From: a virus
DNA: 43,751 nt
IMG/VR virus record: IMGVR_UViG_3300036832_000251
Span: 1 to 43,751 of that record
Direction: 5' to 3' (one strand)
The notes under the pieces were generated by a model. The model was not told the origin of the DNA and did not search any database. It worked only from the letters and a program-made list of their open reading frames with translations. This document shows positions 16,802 to 23,231 of the stretch, piece after piece; position 1 is the stretch's first letter; the number at the start of each line of letters is the position of its first letter. The position numbers and the translations under genes are program-made.

Positions 16802-18945
16802 TGCCGTACCCGCCGCCGGGGATCATCGACAGCATCGATCAGATCGCGCCGACCGGCGCAATCACCAGCCCCGCACCGGGCAACGTCTCAGGGATCATTA
16901 CTGTCTCGGCTTCCGCGAGCGACTATGATCGGGTCGCCAGTGTACAGTTCCAGATTGACGGGACGAACATCGGCGGGCCGATCTCCGCTGCTCCCTACTC
17001 GGTGAGCTACGACACCCGCGCCCTGCTCAACGGGGCTCATACCTTCTCGGCGATCATCCGGGATCGGGTCGGCAATAGCTTCGTGACGTCACAGGCGGTA
17101 ACGTTCGCCAACGGGCCGGTAGTCTCGATCACAACACCGGGGAATGGCGCGAACGTCTCTGGAGCCATCGGCTGGGGCGCGCAGATTACGTCGTACGATG
17201 CTTCGGTGTCCTCGCAGTTCAAGGTGGACGGAGTCAACTTCGGATCTCCGGTCGCCGGCACCGGAGCGATTCAACAGGCGACCATCGACACCCGTAACTG
17301 GCTCAACGGAGTGCACACCTGGTCGGTTGTCTCGACGGACGGGCACGGGAACTCGACTACTGCGACCATAACTGTCACCCATGTGAACAACCCGTTGATC
17401 ACAATTACGAATCCGGGGAACGGAGTGACAGTCGGAGGCAACGTCGGCTTCACCGCCACCGTCACGTCGTACGACGCCTCGGTCTCAACTCAATTTAAGG
17501 TAGACGGCGGTAACTACGGAGCGCCGATCAGTGGCGCGGGTTCAATCGGTATCGGTAGCGTCGATACTCACCAGTGGCTGAACGGCGGACATACGATCTC
17601 CGCGACCGTGACCGATGGGCACGGGAATGCTGCGGCTGCGAGCATAACGGTGACGTTCGCGAACGCTCCCGTCGTCACCATTACCAGTCCGGGGAACGGA
17701 GCGACGCTCACCGGTGCCTTCAACTTCCTCGCAACCATCACTTCGTACGATGCCTCTGTCTCTACGCAGTTCAAAGTGGATGGTGCTCTCTATAGCTCGG
17801 CGCAGAGCGGAGCCGGGACGCTAGGTTACAACGGCATCGACTCGCGCAACTGGCTGAACGGAGCGCATACGCTCTCGGTGACTTCGACAGACGGTCACGG
17901 GAACACGACGACTGCGAGCATCTCGGTCACGAATCTGAACAACCCGGTTGTTCAGATCACGAGTCCGGGGAACGGCGCTACCATTAACGGCGTCATCAAC
18001 TTCACCGTGAGCGTTACGTCCTACGACGCAACGGTGTCGAGTCAGCTCAAGATCGACGGTGCGAACTTCGGAGCGGCGCAAAGCGGGGCAGGCAGCAAGA
18101 CGCTCTCTGTCGATACCCGGAGCTACCTGAACGGGAACCACACGTACGCGGTGACGACGACGGATGGGCACGGGAACGTCGCGAACGCGAGCCTCACCGT
18201 GAACCACGAGAATGCGCCGGTTGTGACGATCACGAGTCCCGGCAGCGGAGCGACCATCAACGGTAACTTCGCGCTGACCGCGACCGTCACGATGTACGAC
18301 GCCTCCTGTTCTACGCAGTTCAAGATCGACGGGAACAACTACGGCGCGGCGCAGGGTGGTGGTGGTGGTCTCGGGTTCGGGTCTATCGACTCGCACACCT
18401 TGGCTGGCGGCGGGCACACGATGAGTGTTACCTCGACCGATGGACACGGGAACACCGCGACGGCGAGCGTCAGCGTAACGGTCGGCAATGGCGTACCGGG
18501 CGGCGGGAAGATCACTCTGAACTCGATGATGCAGTGGGATGGGGATCAGTTCTATGTCGAGCGCATCAACGTATCTAGCTTTGATGATAGGTACAACACC
18601 GGTCATATGATCTGGCAGGCGACTGGCGACCTGACCACTCCGATCTACTTGCCAGGCAATCCCGACCCAACGCACTACCAGATGTACATCATCACGAACA
18701 CAGATTACACCGAAGTTGGTACCGACGGCAACGTCGTCTATCTCGATCTGATGCTTGACGGTGGCAGGTATCAGTACTGGCAGAACGGCCCGCTCTACGG
18801 CGACTCAGGATCAGTGATCGCGGTCGGCGGCGGAAATGCTGTCTTGTTCGAGTTGTATGCCTCGGTTCCTGGAGGCAACAACTGCTTCATCCAGGGGGTC
18901 GGCGTCCGCTACTGGTTCGGCCTCAAGTCGGGGTACCAGTCATAG
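16801..18945 (+). CDS. Ig-like repeat tail adhesin
   Basis: This 714-residue protein starts at ATG 16801 (TGATG overlap). A reading from further upstream would run through the previous gene and is rejected. After a short N-terminus there are six Ig-like units of about 92 residues. Each opens with a variant of APVVTITSPGNGAT, continues with TSYDASVSTQFKVDG and NWLNGAHTLSVTSTDGHGN, and ends with a beta strand before the next unit. The first unit is divergent. The C-terminal 155 residues, from GKITLNSMMQWDG, are a different domain with many aromatic residues that may bind the receptor. Such extended Ig-like proteins on tails or capsids are thought to bind surface glycans. It is probably a tail tip adhesin. 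Confidence 0.83.
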   Translation: MPYPPPGIIDSIDQIAPTGAITSPAPGNVSGIITVSASASDYDRVASVQFQIDGTNIGGPISAAPYSVSYDTRALLNGAHTFSAIIRDRVGNSFVTSQAVTFANGPVVSITTPGNGANVSGAIGWGAQITSYDASVSSQFKVDGVNFGSPVAGTGAIQQATIDTRNWLNGVHTWSVVSTDGHGNSTTATITVTHVNNPLITITNPGNGVTVGGNVGFTATVTSYDASVSTQFKVDGGNYGAPISGAGSIGIGSVDTHQWLNGGHTISATVTDGHGNAAAASITVTFANAPVVTITSPGNGATLTGAFNFLATITSYDASVSTQFKVDGALYSSAQSGAGTLGYNGIDSRNWLNGAHTLSVTSTDGHGNTTTASISVTNLNNPVVQITSPGNGATINGVINFTVSVTSYDATVSSQLKIDGANFGAAQSGAGSKTLSVDTRSYLNGNHTYAVTTTDGHGNVANASLTVNHENAPVVTITSPGSGATINGNFALTATVTMYDASCSTQFKIDGNNYGAAQGGGGGLGFGSIDSHTLAGGGHTMSVTSTDGHGNTATASVSVTVGNGVPGGGKITLNSMMQWDGDQFYVERINVSSFDDRYNTGHMIWQATGDLTTPIYLPGNPDPTHYQMYIITNTDYTEVGTDGNVVYLDLMLDGGRYQYWQNGPLYGDSGSVIAVGGGNAVLFELYASVPGGNNCFIQGVGVRYWFGLKSGYQS
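16840..18485 (+). repeat. Six tandem Ig-like domain repeats
   Basis: Tandem DNA units of about 275-280 bp encode Ig-like domains of the adhesin. Units begin near 16840 (divergent), 17115, 17390, 17665, 17940 and 18215. The word GGNGAY-type loop (SPGNGA or similar) and DGHGN recur once per unit. Unit 6 carries a Gly-rich insertion. Confidence 0.85.
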
Positions 18946-18949
18946 GAGG

Positions 18950-19144
18950 GTGCTTGTCCTCACACTCAACCCAGAGACTGTCACTGCAATTGCTGCATTC
19001 CTCTCTGGGGTCGGTACGGTGTTGACAGGATACCTGGCGATCCGTTACGAGCGTAGGCGCAGCCGACAGGAATGCGAGGATCGGATCGCGGCATTCTATG
19101 AGGGGATCAAGTTGGGTGAACATCTCGACAAAGATGACAGTTAA
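18950..19144 (+). CDS. Small single-membrane-span protein (possible holin)
   Basis: The frame ending at TAA 19142-19144 encodes about 64 residues with one likely membrane segment (VTAIAAFLSGVGTVLTGYLAI) followed by a basic patch (RYERRRSR) and an acidic end. The start is uncertain: GTG 18950 directly follows AGGAGG at 18944-18949, an unusually short spacing, and no ATG or TTG in frame follows soon after. It sits at the end of the late operon, where phage holins often occur, and is followed by a two-span protein. Holin function is inferred and unproven. Confidence 0.6.
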   Translation: MLVLTLNPETVTAIAAFLSGVGTVLTGYLAIRYERRRSRQECEDRIAAFYEGIKLGEHLDKDDS

Positions 19145-19147
19145 CTT

Positions 19148-19372
19148 GTGCACATCCCACACAACAAGTGGGTGCAGTGGGGTGCCGCCACTGTCATTAT
19201 TGGCAGTTGTCTCGCTGGCTTCGAGGTTCTCGTCAAATCGGGGAACAGCGCAGCCCTTGTCGGCCTGGGAGCTATCTTCGCAGGAATGGGAAGTTTGCTC
19301 AGCGGGATCGCGGCGCTCAGATCGTCACGCAGTCAAGGCAGAGAGGAGATAGAACATGCGGCTTCCGAGTAA
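19148..19372 (+). CDS. Small two-span membrane protein (possible holin)
   Basis: This 74-residue protein starts at GTG 19148 and has two hydrophobic segments (VQWGAATVIIGSCLAGFEVLV and ALVGLGAIFAGMGSLLSGIAAL) joined by a short loop, then a charged C-terminus. Size and layout fit class II holins, and the neighbours are also membrane proteins. There is no endolysin beside it; a candidate muralytic gene is far away at 22875. The start context is weak (AACTTGTG). The name holin is therefore an inference. Confidence 0.62.
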   Translation: MHIPHNKWVQWGAATVIIGSCLAGFEVLVKSGNSAALVGLGAIFAGMGSLLSGIAALRSSRSQGREEIEHAASE

Positions 19373-19655
19373 ACCAATACTGCTGATGTCTGCGAGTATC
19401 GCCTTAGCCGGTACTGCTGGGGCACTCGGCGCAGTAGCTATCGGGGCTGGGTCTGCTACCCCACCACCGACGAAGACAGTCACAGTCAACGTCGCTACAG
19501 GCCCCACCGGGCCTGCAGGGCCGACCGGCCCGGCAGGGCCACCAGGGCCAGCGGGAGGGGGAGCGTCAGACTGTCCTACCGGCTACGACTTCACAGATGT
19601 GATCTTCAATCACCCCGGAGGACAATTGACTATGGCCGTGTGCGTGAAGCAATGA
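19356..19655 (+). CDS. Small exported collagen-like protein
   Basis: This 99-residue protein starts at ATG 19356 after AGAGGAGAT, and overlaps the end of the previous gene by 17 bases. An N-terminal hydrophobic segment (residues 8-32, IALAGTAGALGAVAIGAG) is followed by a Pro/Thr linker, then collagen-like triplets ([20 protein letters not shown]) and a Cys-containing C-terminal domain of about 30 residues. It looks like a signal-anchor or secreted protein. No lipobox Cys is seen near the hydrophobic segment. Function is unknown. Confidence 0.62.
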   Translation: MRLPSKPILLMSASIALAGTAGALGAVAIGAGSATPPPTKTVTVNVATGPTGPAGPTGPAGPPGPAGGGASDCPTGYDFTDVIFNHPGGQLTMAVCVKQ

Positions 19656-19852
19656 GCAGTAACACTCTTGTCGCCTTCTGCGTCGGTTGCCTGTTCGTTC
19701 TCGCAGCAATCACCGTCGCGCTCTCGTTCTGGGAACGGCGCAACTTCTACCGCAACGAGGTCGTCTATGCTCCTTCTACGCCTTATGAGAAGGTCACGGA
19801 GAGACTACCTCCGAATCACGGCTGGCCACCGGCAGCCGAACCGCAGGACTAG
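19652..19852 (+). CDS. Small membrane protein at the end of the late operon
   Basis: The 66-residue protein starts at ATG 19652, overlapping the previous stop by four bases (ATGA); a GTG at 19640 is an alternative. The N-terminus has a membrane segment (LVAFCVGCLFVLAAITVALSF), then WERRNFYRNE and a Pro-rich soluble tail. It is the last + strand gene. Its stop is interleaved with that of the convergent gene at 19849. A spanin-like role is possible by position, but no coiled coil or lipobox is visible. Confidence 0.6.
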   Translation: MSSNTLVAFCVGCLFVLAAITVALSFWERRNFYRNEVVYAPSTPYEKVTERLPPNHGWPPAAEPQD

Positions 19853-20310
19853 TCCCTCATCGCGTATCGCATCCAGCGTAGCTCGTTCTCTAGCGCCACA
19901 ACCGCAGACCGTCCCCAGCGATGTTCGCCGTTCCGGATGGCCCAGGTCGCGAGGAGAACTAGCTCTGTGTTGATTTGTGCGATGTGCTCGATGTAGAACT
20001 GTTGCCAGTCTAGCTGCGCGCCCTTCTGGCGGTGAGCGTCGGTGATACGGATCGGCGTCTTGAGAACCGTCCAGGCGAGGATCGACTGTCGCAGCGCGTG
20101 ACCTACTCGCTTCGACCGCTTCTTGTCGATGGCGAGGTCGGCGCTCGATGCCTCGCCCCCGAGGCGGCGCGAGAGCGATCCCGCAGCGAACACGAGGGCC
20201 GCAGCGTTCACCAGCCGGTCGATCTCCCGCGCATCGAAGACTTCCACCGACGCGGGCCGCGGCATCTTCAATTCAGCGTCGAAGTACCGTTCCAAGAAAC
20301 CGGAAGTCAC
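19849..20310 (-). CDS. Hypothetical protein, last gene of the minus-strand block
   Basis: This frame encodes 153 residues from GTG 20310, which overlaps the HNH stop by four bases (GTGA). A longer reading from ATG 20373 would overlap the HNH gene by 67 bases and has no clear ribosome site. The sequence is helix-rich, with AREIDRLVNAAALVFAAGSLSRRLGG, LRQSILAWTVLKTPIRITDAHRQ and a terminal ALENELRWMRYAMRD. I recognise no family. It ends inside CTAG, so both converging stops share bases 19849-19852. Confidence 0.65.
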   Translation of the reverse strand: MTSGFLERYFDAELKMPRPASVEVFDAREIDRLVNAAALVFAAGSLSRRLGGEASSADLAIDKKRSKRVGHALRQSILAWTVLKTPIRITDAHRQKGAQLDWQQFYIEHIAQINTELVLLATWAIRNGEHRWGRSAVVALENELRWMRYAMRD

Positions 20311-20567
20311 CGACGATGTGAAAACAGTTTCGTCCAAGTCTCCTCCGATAGATGATGAAAGGTCGAGTGACATCCATAGTGAGTTGGAGCTAGGTTCTTT
20401 GGATCGTTGTTCCGGTGATCTCCGTCGATGTGATGAACAGCGAGGGAGTAAGCCTTACGTCCGTCGTTGATTAAAATCGCCCTACCGCAGAGCAAACAAG
20501 GCCACGGCGGTTTGGAGCCGAACTCTTTGTAGAAGACGGCGCGAATCTTGGTGAAGTCGCTGCTCAC
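20307..20567 (-). CDS. HNH endonuclease (small, stand-alone)
   Basis: This 86-residue protein starts at GTG 20567. It has the HNH pattern: a zinc-binding pair in CLLCGRAI, then SLAVHHIDGDHRNNDPKNLAPTHYGCHSTFHH, where HH, the Asn and the last His form the nuclease core. Proteins of this size are typical phage homing-type nucleases. It lies between the small zinc-ribbon gene and the last hypothetical gene, and overlaps the latter. The upstream gap 20568-20720 contains a palindrome but no promoter I can support. Confidence 0.82.
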   Translation of the reverse strand: MSSDFTKIRAVFYKEFGSKPPWPCLLCGRAILINDGRKAYSLAVHHIDGDHRNNDPKNLAPTHYGCHSTFHHLSEETWTKLFSHRR

Positions 20568-20720
20568 GTAGGTTCCGGTAGATTTACGAAGTTTTCTTCT
20601 GTTTCCATTCTACGAGCCTCTCTAAGCCTCTACCATGTTCGTGCAAGCCGAGACAGGTAGGAAGTCGTCTCGTCTCTATCTTCGCTTGTTGCACATGTGC
20701 ACAAGGCCGTATCTACACCG
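20568..20720. other. Intergenic gap with a palindrome
   Basis: No gene is seen. Around 20690-20703 lies the 12-base palindrome TGCACATGTGCA inside a wider imperfect inverted repeat (CTTG..., ...CAAG). It may be an operator for the HNH gene, or chance. I see no tRNA and no convincing promoter here. Confidence 0.4.
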
Positions 20721-20894
20721 CTAGGCTACGGGCCGGAAGCTCGGAATCCCGCGCCGGTCGATTGGTTTTCGTAGGATCAAGCCCGGAGTCTTACACATTG
20801 GGCATTCGTCTGTTCCGACGAACGTGGAGACGAAACAGTCCATGTTGGGGCAACACCAGAGAACGCGGCCCTCCGTCTTCTCGTGAAGATTCAT
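20721..20894 (-). CDS. Very small zinc-ribbon protein
   Basis: This 57-residue ORF starts at ATG 20894, overlapping the upstream stop by four bases (ATGA), and ends at TAG 20721. Two Cys pairs, CCPNMDC and CPMC, are 17-20 residues apart and look like a zinc ribbon. The C-terminus is basic (LRKPIDRRG). The coupling to the upstream gene and the preserved cysteines argue that it is real despite its size. A nucleic-acid or protein-binding role is likely, but its function is not known. Confidence 0.65.
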   Translation of the reverse strand: MNLHEKTEGRVLWCCPNMDCFVSTFVGTDECPMCKTPGLILRKPIDRRGIPSFRPVA

Positions 20895-21145
20895 AGGTTC
20901 TTGATCTTCCTTTCTCGCGCCAAGATGCGCTTCTGGACTTCACTGACCTTCGCCTTCAACTCTGCTCTCTCGTCGTTGGTGAGCCGCCGCGCTCGTAGCC
21001 GAGCAAACTCGTCCGCCCGGACTTCCTTGCGCAGCTGCTCTGGATCAACCATGGAGCAGAGCGCCCACCAGCGTCGGTTCCGTACATGGAACTTGAGTAC
21101 GTCCCAATCCTTGTACTCCTTACTTCGTCTCGCGAGTGATGGCAT
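20891..21145 (-). CDS. Small basic hypothetical protein
   Basis: This 84-residue basic protein starts at ATG 21145 after AGGAGCAAG, and overlaps the thyX end by 26 bases. It has RRSKEYKDWDVLKFHVRNRRWWALC and a C-terminal helix (LTNDERAELKAKVSEVQKRIL) that could form a coiled coil. No family is recognised. It is translationally coupled to the small zinc-ribbon gene that follows. Confidence 0.65.
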   Translation of the reverse strand: MPSLARRSKEYKDWDVLKFHVRNRRWWALCSMVDPEQLRKEVRADEFARLRARRLTNDERAELKAKVSEVQKRILARERKIKNL

Positions 21146-22076
21146 GATGCTTGCTCCTGAATGTCCGATTGCTTTCGCGGGCCCAGGGGAATGGGCATTG
21201 ACCCTCGACGCTTTCCCATCCCTGGAAGGTACAGGCGTGCGAATGCTTACCGTTCGCCAGTTGCGGGTCGTCGCGTTCGGCTTCGGTCATGTCGAGCGAG
21301 CCGGTCGTCTTCTCGCAGCTGATTTTGATGTAGGGATCGAGCCAGGGGTAGAGACCAACGAGGATGTCGCGGGCCATCCGCATAACGGTAACGATCTCCC
21401 AGGAGAACATCGCGCAGCCTCGGTAGGCATAGACATTGATGAACTCCCGGAGCGGATACTCCATCATGATGTAGTTCGTCGTGCCTTCCGGCAAGATGTA
21501 GCGGGCGTCCTGGTAGCTGATGTCTGCGGCGCAAGCAAGCTGGTACGCGCGCCGGCATGACTCGACAGCGGCGATCCAGGCCTCCTTGACTTCGTCGCTC
21601 GCGAGCCAGATCGCTTCGGGCCAGCGCTGCTCCGGCCCAGAGCCGTAGAAGCTCGCCCGCTGCGACTGTTGGTGATACGCCGCTTTGCGGGTACGGACGA
21701 TCTGATGAGTACAGGTACGACTAACGCCGCTCACTTCGAACACGATCACCTGGCTTTCGAGCGCCGTCTGCAATCCTCCTTGCAACATCTCTTCCCAGTC
21801 ACGTGAGTCCTCATCAGGGCCATACAGGTCGATACCGATGGTCGCTCTTTGCGCCTTGGACAGTACCTTCATGAACTCGGGGTTCAGCCCTTGAACGAGT
21901 TTAACGGTGATGCCGTCGTCGCCCACTTGGACAAGGTCATTGTCGGAAGGAGAGAGATGGTGACCATCGTTCATGCTGTGTCTGTTGAACGCTACGTCTC
22001 TGAGCAAGGACGATTCACGCTTGTCCGTCCAACCTCTTGACGCTTTGTACGGTTCCGGTACACGAGGGTCTAACAT
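21120..22076 (-). CDS. thyX: Flavin-dependent thymidylate synthase (ThyX)
   Basis: This 318-residue protein is a ThyX, which makes dTMP from dUMP using FAD, NADPH and methylene-tetrahydrofolate. The signature usually written RHRxxSxxxxSxR appears as RTRKAAYHQQSQR, so His is replaced by Thr and the first Ser by Ala, while both Arg and the last Ser are kept. The later conserved block has DARYILPEGTTNYIMMEYPLREFINVYAYRGCAMFSWEI. The C-terminus (about residues 245-318) is longer than in many ThyX proteins and holds two Cys (HACTFQGW, EGQCPF). A start at ATG 22076 follows AAGGGAGCG. The gene follows an HNH nuclease by one base. Confidence 0.88.
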   Translation of the reverse strand: MLDPRVPEPYKASRGWTDKRESSLLRDVAFNRHSMNDGHHLSPSDNDLVQVGDDGITVKLVQGLNPEFMKVLSKAQRATIGIDLYGPDEDSRDWEEMLQGGLQTALESQVIVFEVSGVSRTCTHQIVRTRKAAYHQQSQRASFYGSGPEQRWPEAIWLASDEVKEAWIAAVESCRRAYQLACAADISYQDARYILPEGTTNYIMMEYPLREFINVYAYRGCAMFSWEIVTVMRMARDILVGLYPWLDPYIKISCEKTTGSLDMTEAERDDPQLANGKHSHACTFQGWESVEGQCPFPWARESNRTFRSKHHAITRETK

Positions 22077-22077
22077 G

Positions 22078-22461
22078 CTACGCTCCCTTCGCGAATAGCT
22101 TTCGCATCCTGATGCTCATATGATGACTAGCATGGCACCCTCTGTGACATGCGCGAAGATTATCAGGATGGTCGTTCGCTTTGTTTTCATCTGAGTGATG
22201 AACTATCACTTCATCCTGTCGGACTCTTCGTAGACAGAAGCAGCAAGTGTATGGGCTACTATGTGTTGCGAAGAAGATCCCTCTTGTCATGCGTCCTTTG
22301 TGGCCAGAAGTGAGGCTGGGGATCGGGGGTCTACGGTTGTGTCCATTGACAAACCTAGTTTGTTCTCCTCTGACCCAGCCTTTCTTCGAGCTTCCTTGCC
22401 TAGCGACTGGTGTAGGCAACCCGCAGCCACATTCGCAGAGCTTCTGGGCTGCCATAGCCAT
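22078..22461 (-). CDS. HNH endonuclease between HU-like gene and thyX
   Basis: This 127-residue protein has an N-terminal Cys motif (LCECGCGLPTPV), FVNGHNRR, then CCFCLRRVRQDEVIVHHSDENKANDHPDNLRACHRGCHASHH, which is a clear HNH core with two zinc Cys pairs. The N-terminal motif occurs in several phage HNH proteins. Its ATG at 22461 overlaps the HU-like stop by one base (TAATG), and thyX begins one base after its stop. It looks like a homing endonuclease next to thyX, a gene that often has such insertions nearby. It could instead act in host takeover. Confidence 0.82.
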   Translation of the reverse strand: MAMAAQKLCECGCGLPTPVARQGSSKKGWVRGEQTRFVNGHNRRPPIPSLTSGHKGRMTRGIFFATHSSPYTCCFCLRRVRQDEVIVHHSDENKANDHPDNLRACHRGCHASHHMSIRMRKLFAKGA

Positions 22462-22856
22462 TACGCCGCCTTCGCCGCGGCGGAACGCGCTGCGATAGAC
22501 GCCTTGAACTTCGCTGCGACCTCCTTGCCGCCTTTCGACGCCAGGCTCGGGGCATACGCCTTTGCGAACGACGGGAGGACACGCGCTCGAATGCTTAGCT
22601 TCTCGGGCCGTGCCGTCGCGAGCGGCACCATCTGCCCGAGAGCCGGATTCATCACCATCGTACCCTTCTTCTTTGGAGCCGTGTAGGCGAACTTGAAGAT
22701 CGCGACCTTGCTGATCGCGACTTCGTTGCCCTCCTGGAGATACTCGCCAGCGTACTGGAAGAAGGTATCAACAACCGCCTTCACGTCCAGCCGACTCATC
22801 CCCAGTTCATCCGCGACTTCCTTCACAAGATCGGAAGTTGTGATCTTACCTTCCAT
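22461..22856 (-). CDS. HU/IHF-like DNA-binding protein
   Basis: This 131-residue protein has a full HU/IHF fold: ITTSDLVKEVADELGMSRLDVKAVVDTFFQYAGEYL, then NEVAISKVAIFKFAYTAPKKKGTMVMNPALGQMV, where the Pro-containing arm bends DNA, and a helix after it. The C-terminal 35 residues are Lys/Ala-rich (KFKASIAARSAAAKAA), like actinobacterial HU tails. It probably organises phage DNA or acts at the origin. The start ATG 22856 is preceded by GAGGGAGCG. It lies between the Rpf-like gene and an HNH gene. Confidence 0.88.
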   Translation of the reverse strand: MEGKITTSDLVKEVADELGMSRLDVKAVVDTFFQYAGEYLQEGNEVAISKVAIFKFAYTAPKKKGTMVMNPALGQMVPLATARPEKLSIRARVLPSFAKAYAPSLASKGGKEVAAKFKASIAARSAAAKAA

Positions 22857-22874
22857 CGCTCCCTCCTGTCGTTG

Positions 22875-23207
22875 TCATAACAATCCACACATACGAGCCG
22901 TGTTGGGCCAAGGGCTCCACCCCCGCGCCCGGTAGCCTCTGCTTCCGGCGTCCATCTGTGCCTGTATAGGCCAGTGATCTGCTGTACCCCACCGATTGTA
23001 GTAGCTCCGTCCGAACGCCATCATGAAGTTGACGTCCATCTGTAGCCCTCCATAGTACGGGCCGCCAGGATCGTTCCAAGCGCCCTCGTACCCGTGTATG
23101 CACAGCAACCCGCGCGTGACGTAGTCCGAAGACTGCGCCGCCATCGCGCTGACTGCCATGGTGAGCGCCACGCAAAGCGCGGCTAGGTGTCCGAGTACCC
23201 TTCTCAC
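22875..23207 (-). CDS. Secreted Rpf/transglycosylase-like muralytic protein
   Basis: The 110-residue protein has a signal peptide (MRRVLGHLAALCVALTMAVSAMA) and then a compact domain: CIHGYEGAWNDPGGPYYGGLQMDVNFM, WPIQAQMDAGSRGYRARGW and SPWPNTARMCGLL. This resembles Rpf/transglycosylase-like domains, with Glu in CIHGYE as the candidate catalytic residue. The WPNTAR end is one I associate with actinobacterial proteins. It may be the phage endolysin or a wall-loosening factor. Its place in the replication block, far from the holin candidates, is unusual. The start is GTG 23207, after GAGGGGTGC. Confidence 0.72.
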   Translation of the reverse strand: MRRVLGHLAALCVALTMAVSAMAAQSSDYVTRGLLCIHGYEGAWNDPGGPYYGGLQMDVNFMMAFGRSYYNRWGTADHWPIQAQMDAGSRGYRARGWSPWPNTARMCGLL

Positions 23208-23231
23208 GCACCCCTCTCTGTGGACAATAAG

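Noticed and set aside
16840-18485. CRISPR-like array
   Set aside because: The repeats are protein-coding Ig-like domains of about 278 bp without spacers.
20883-21560. + strand frame of 225 codons opposite thyX
   Set aside because: Antisense of a clear ThyX gene with conserved motifs; no start signal or family.
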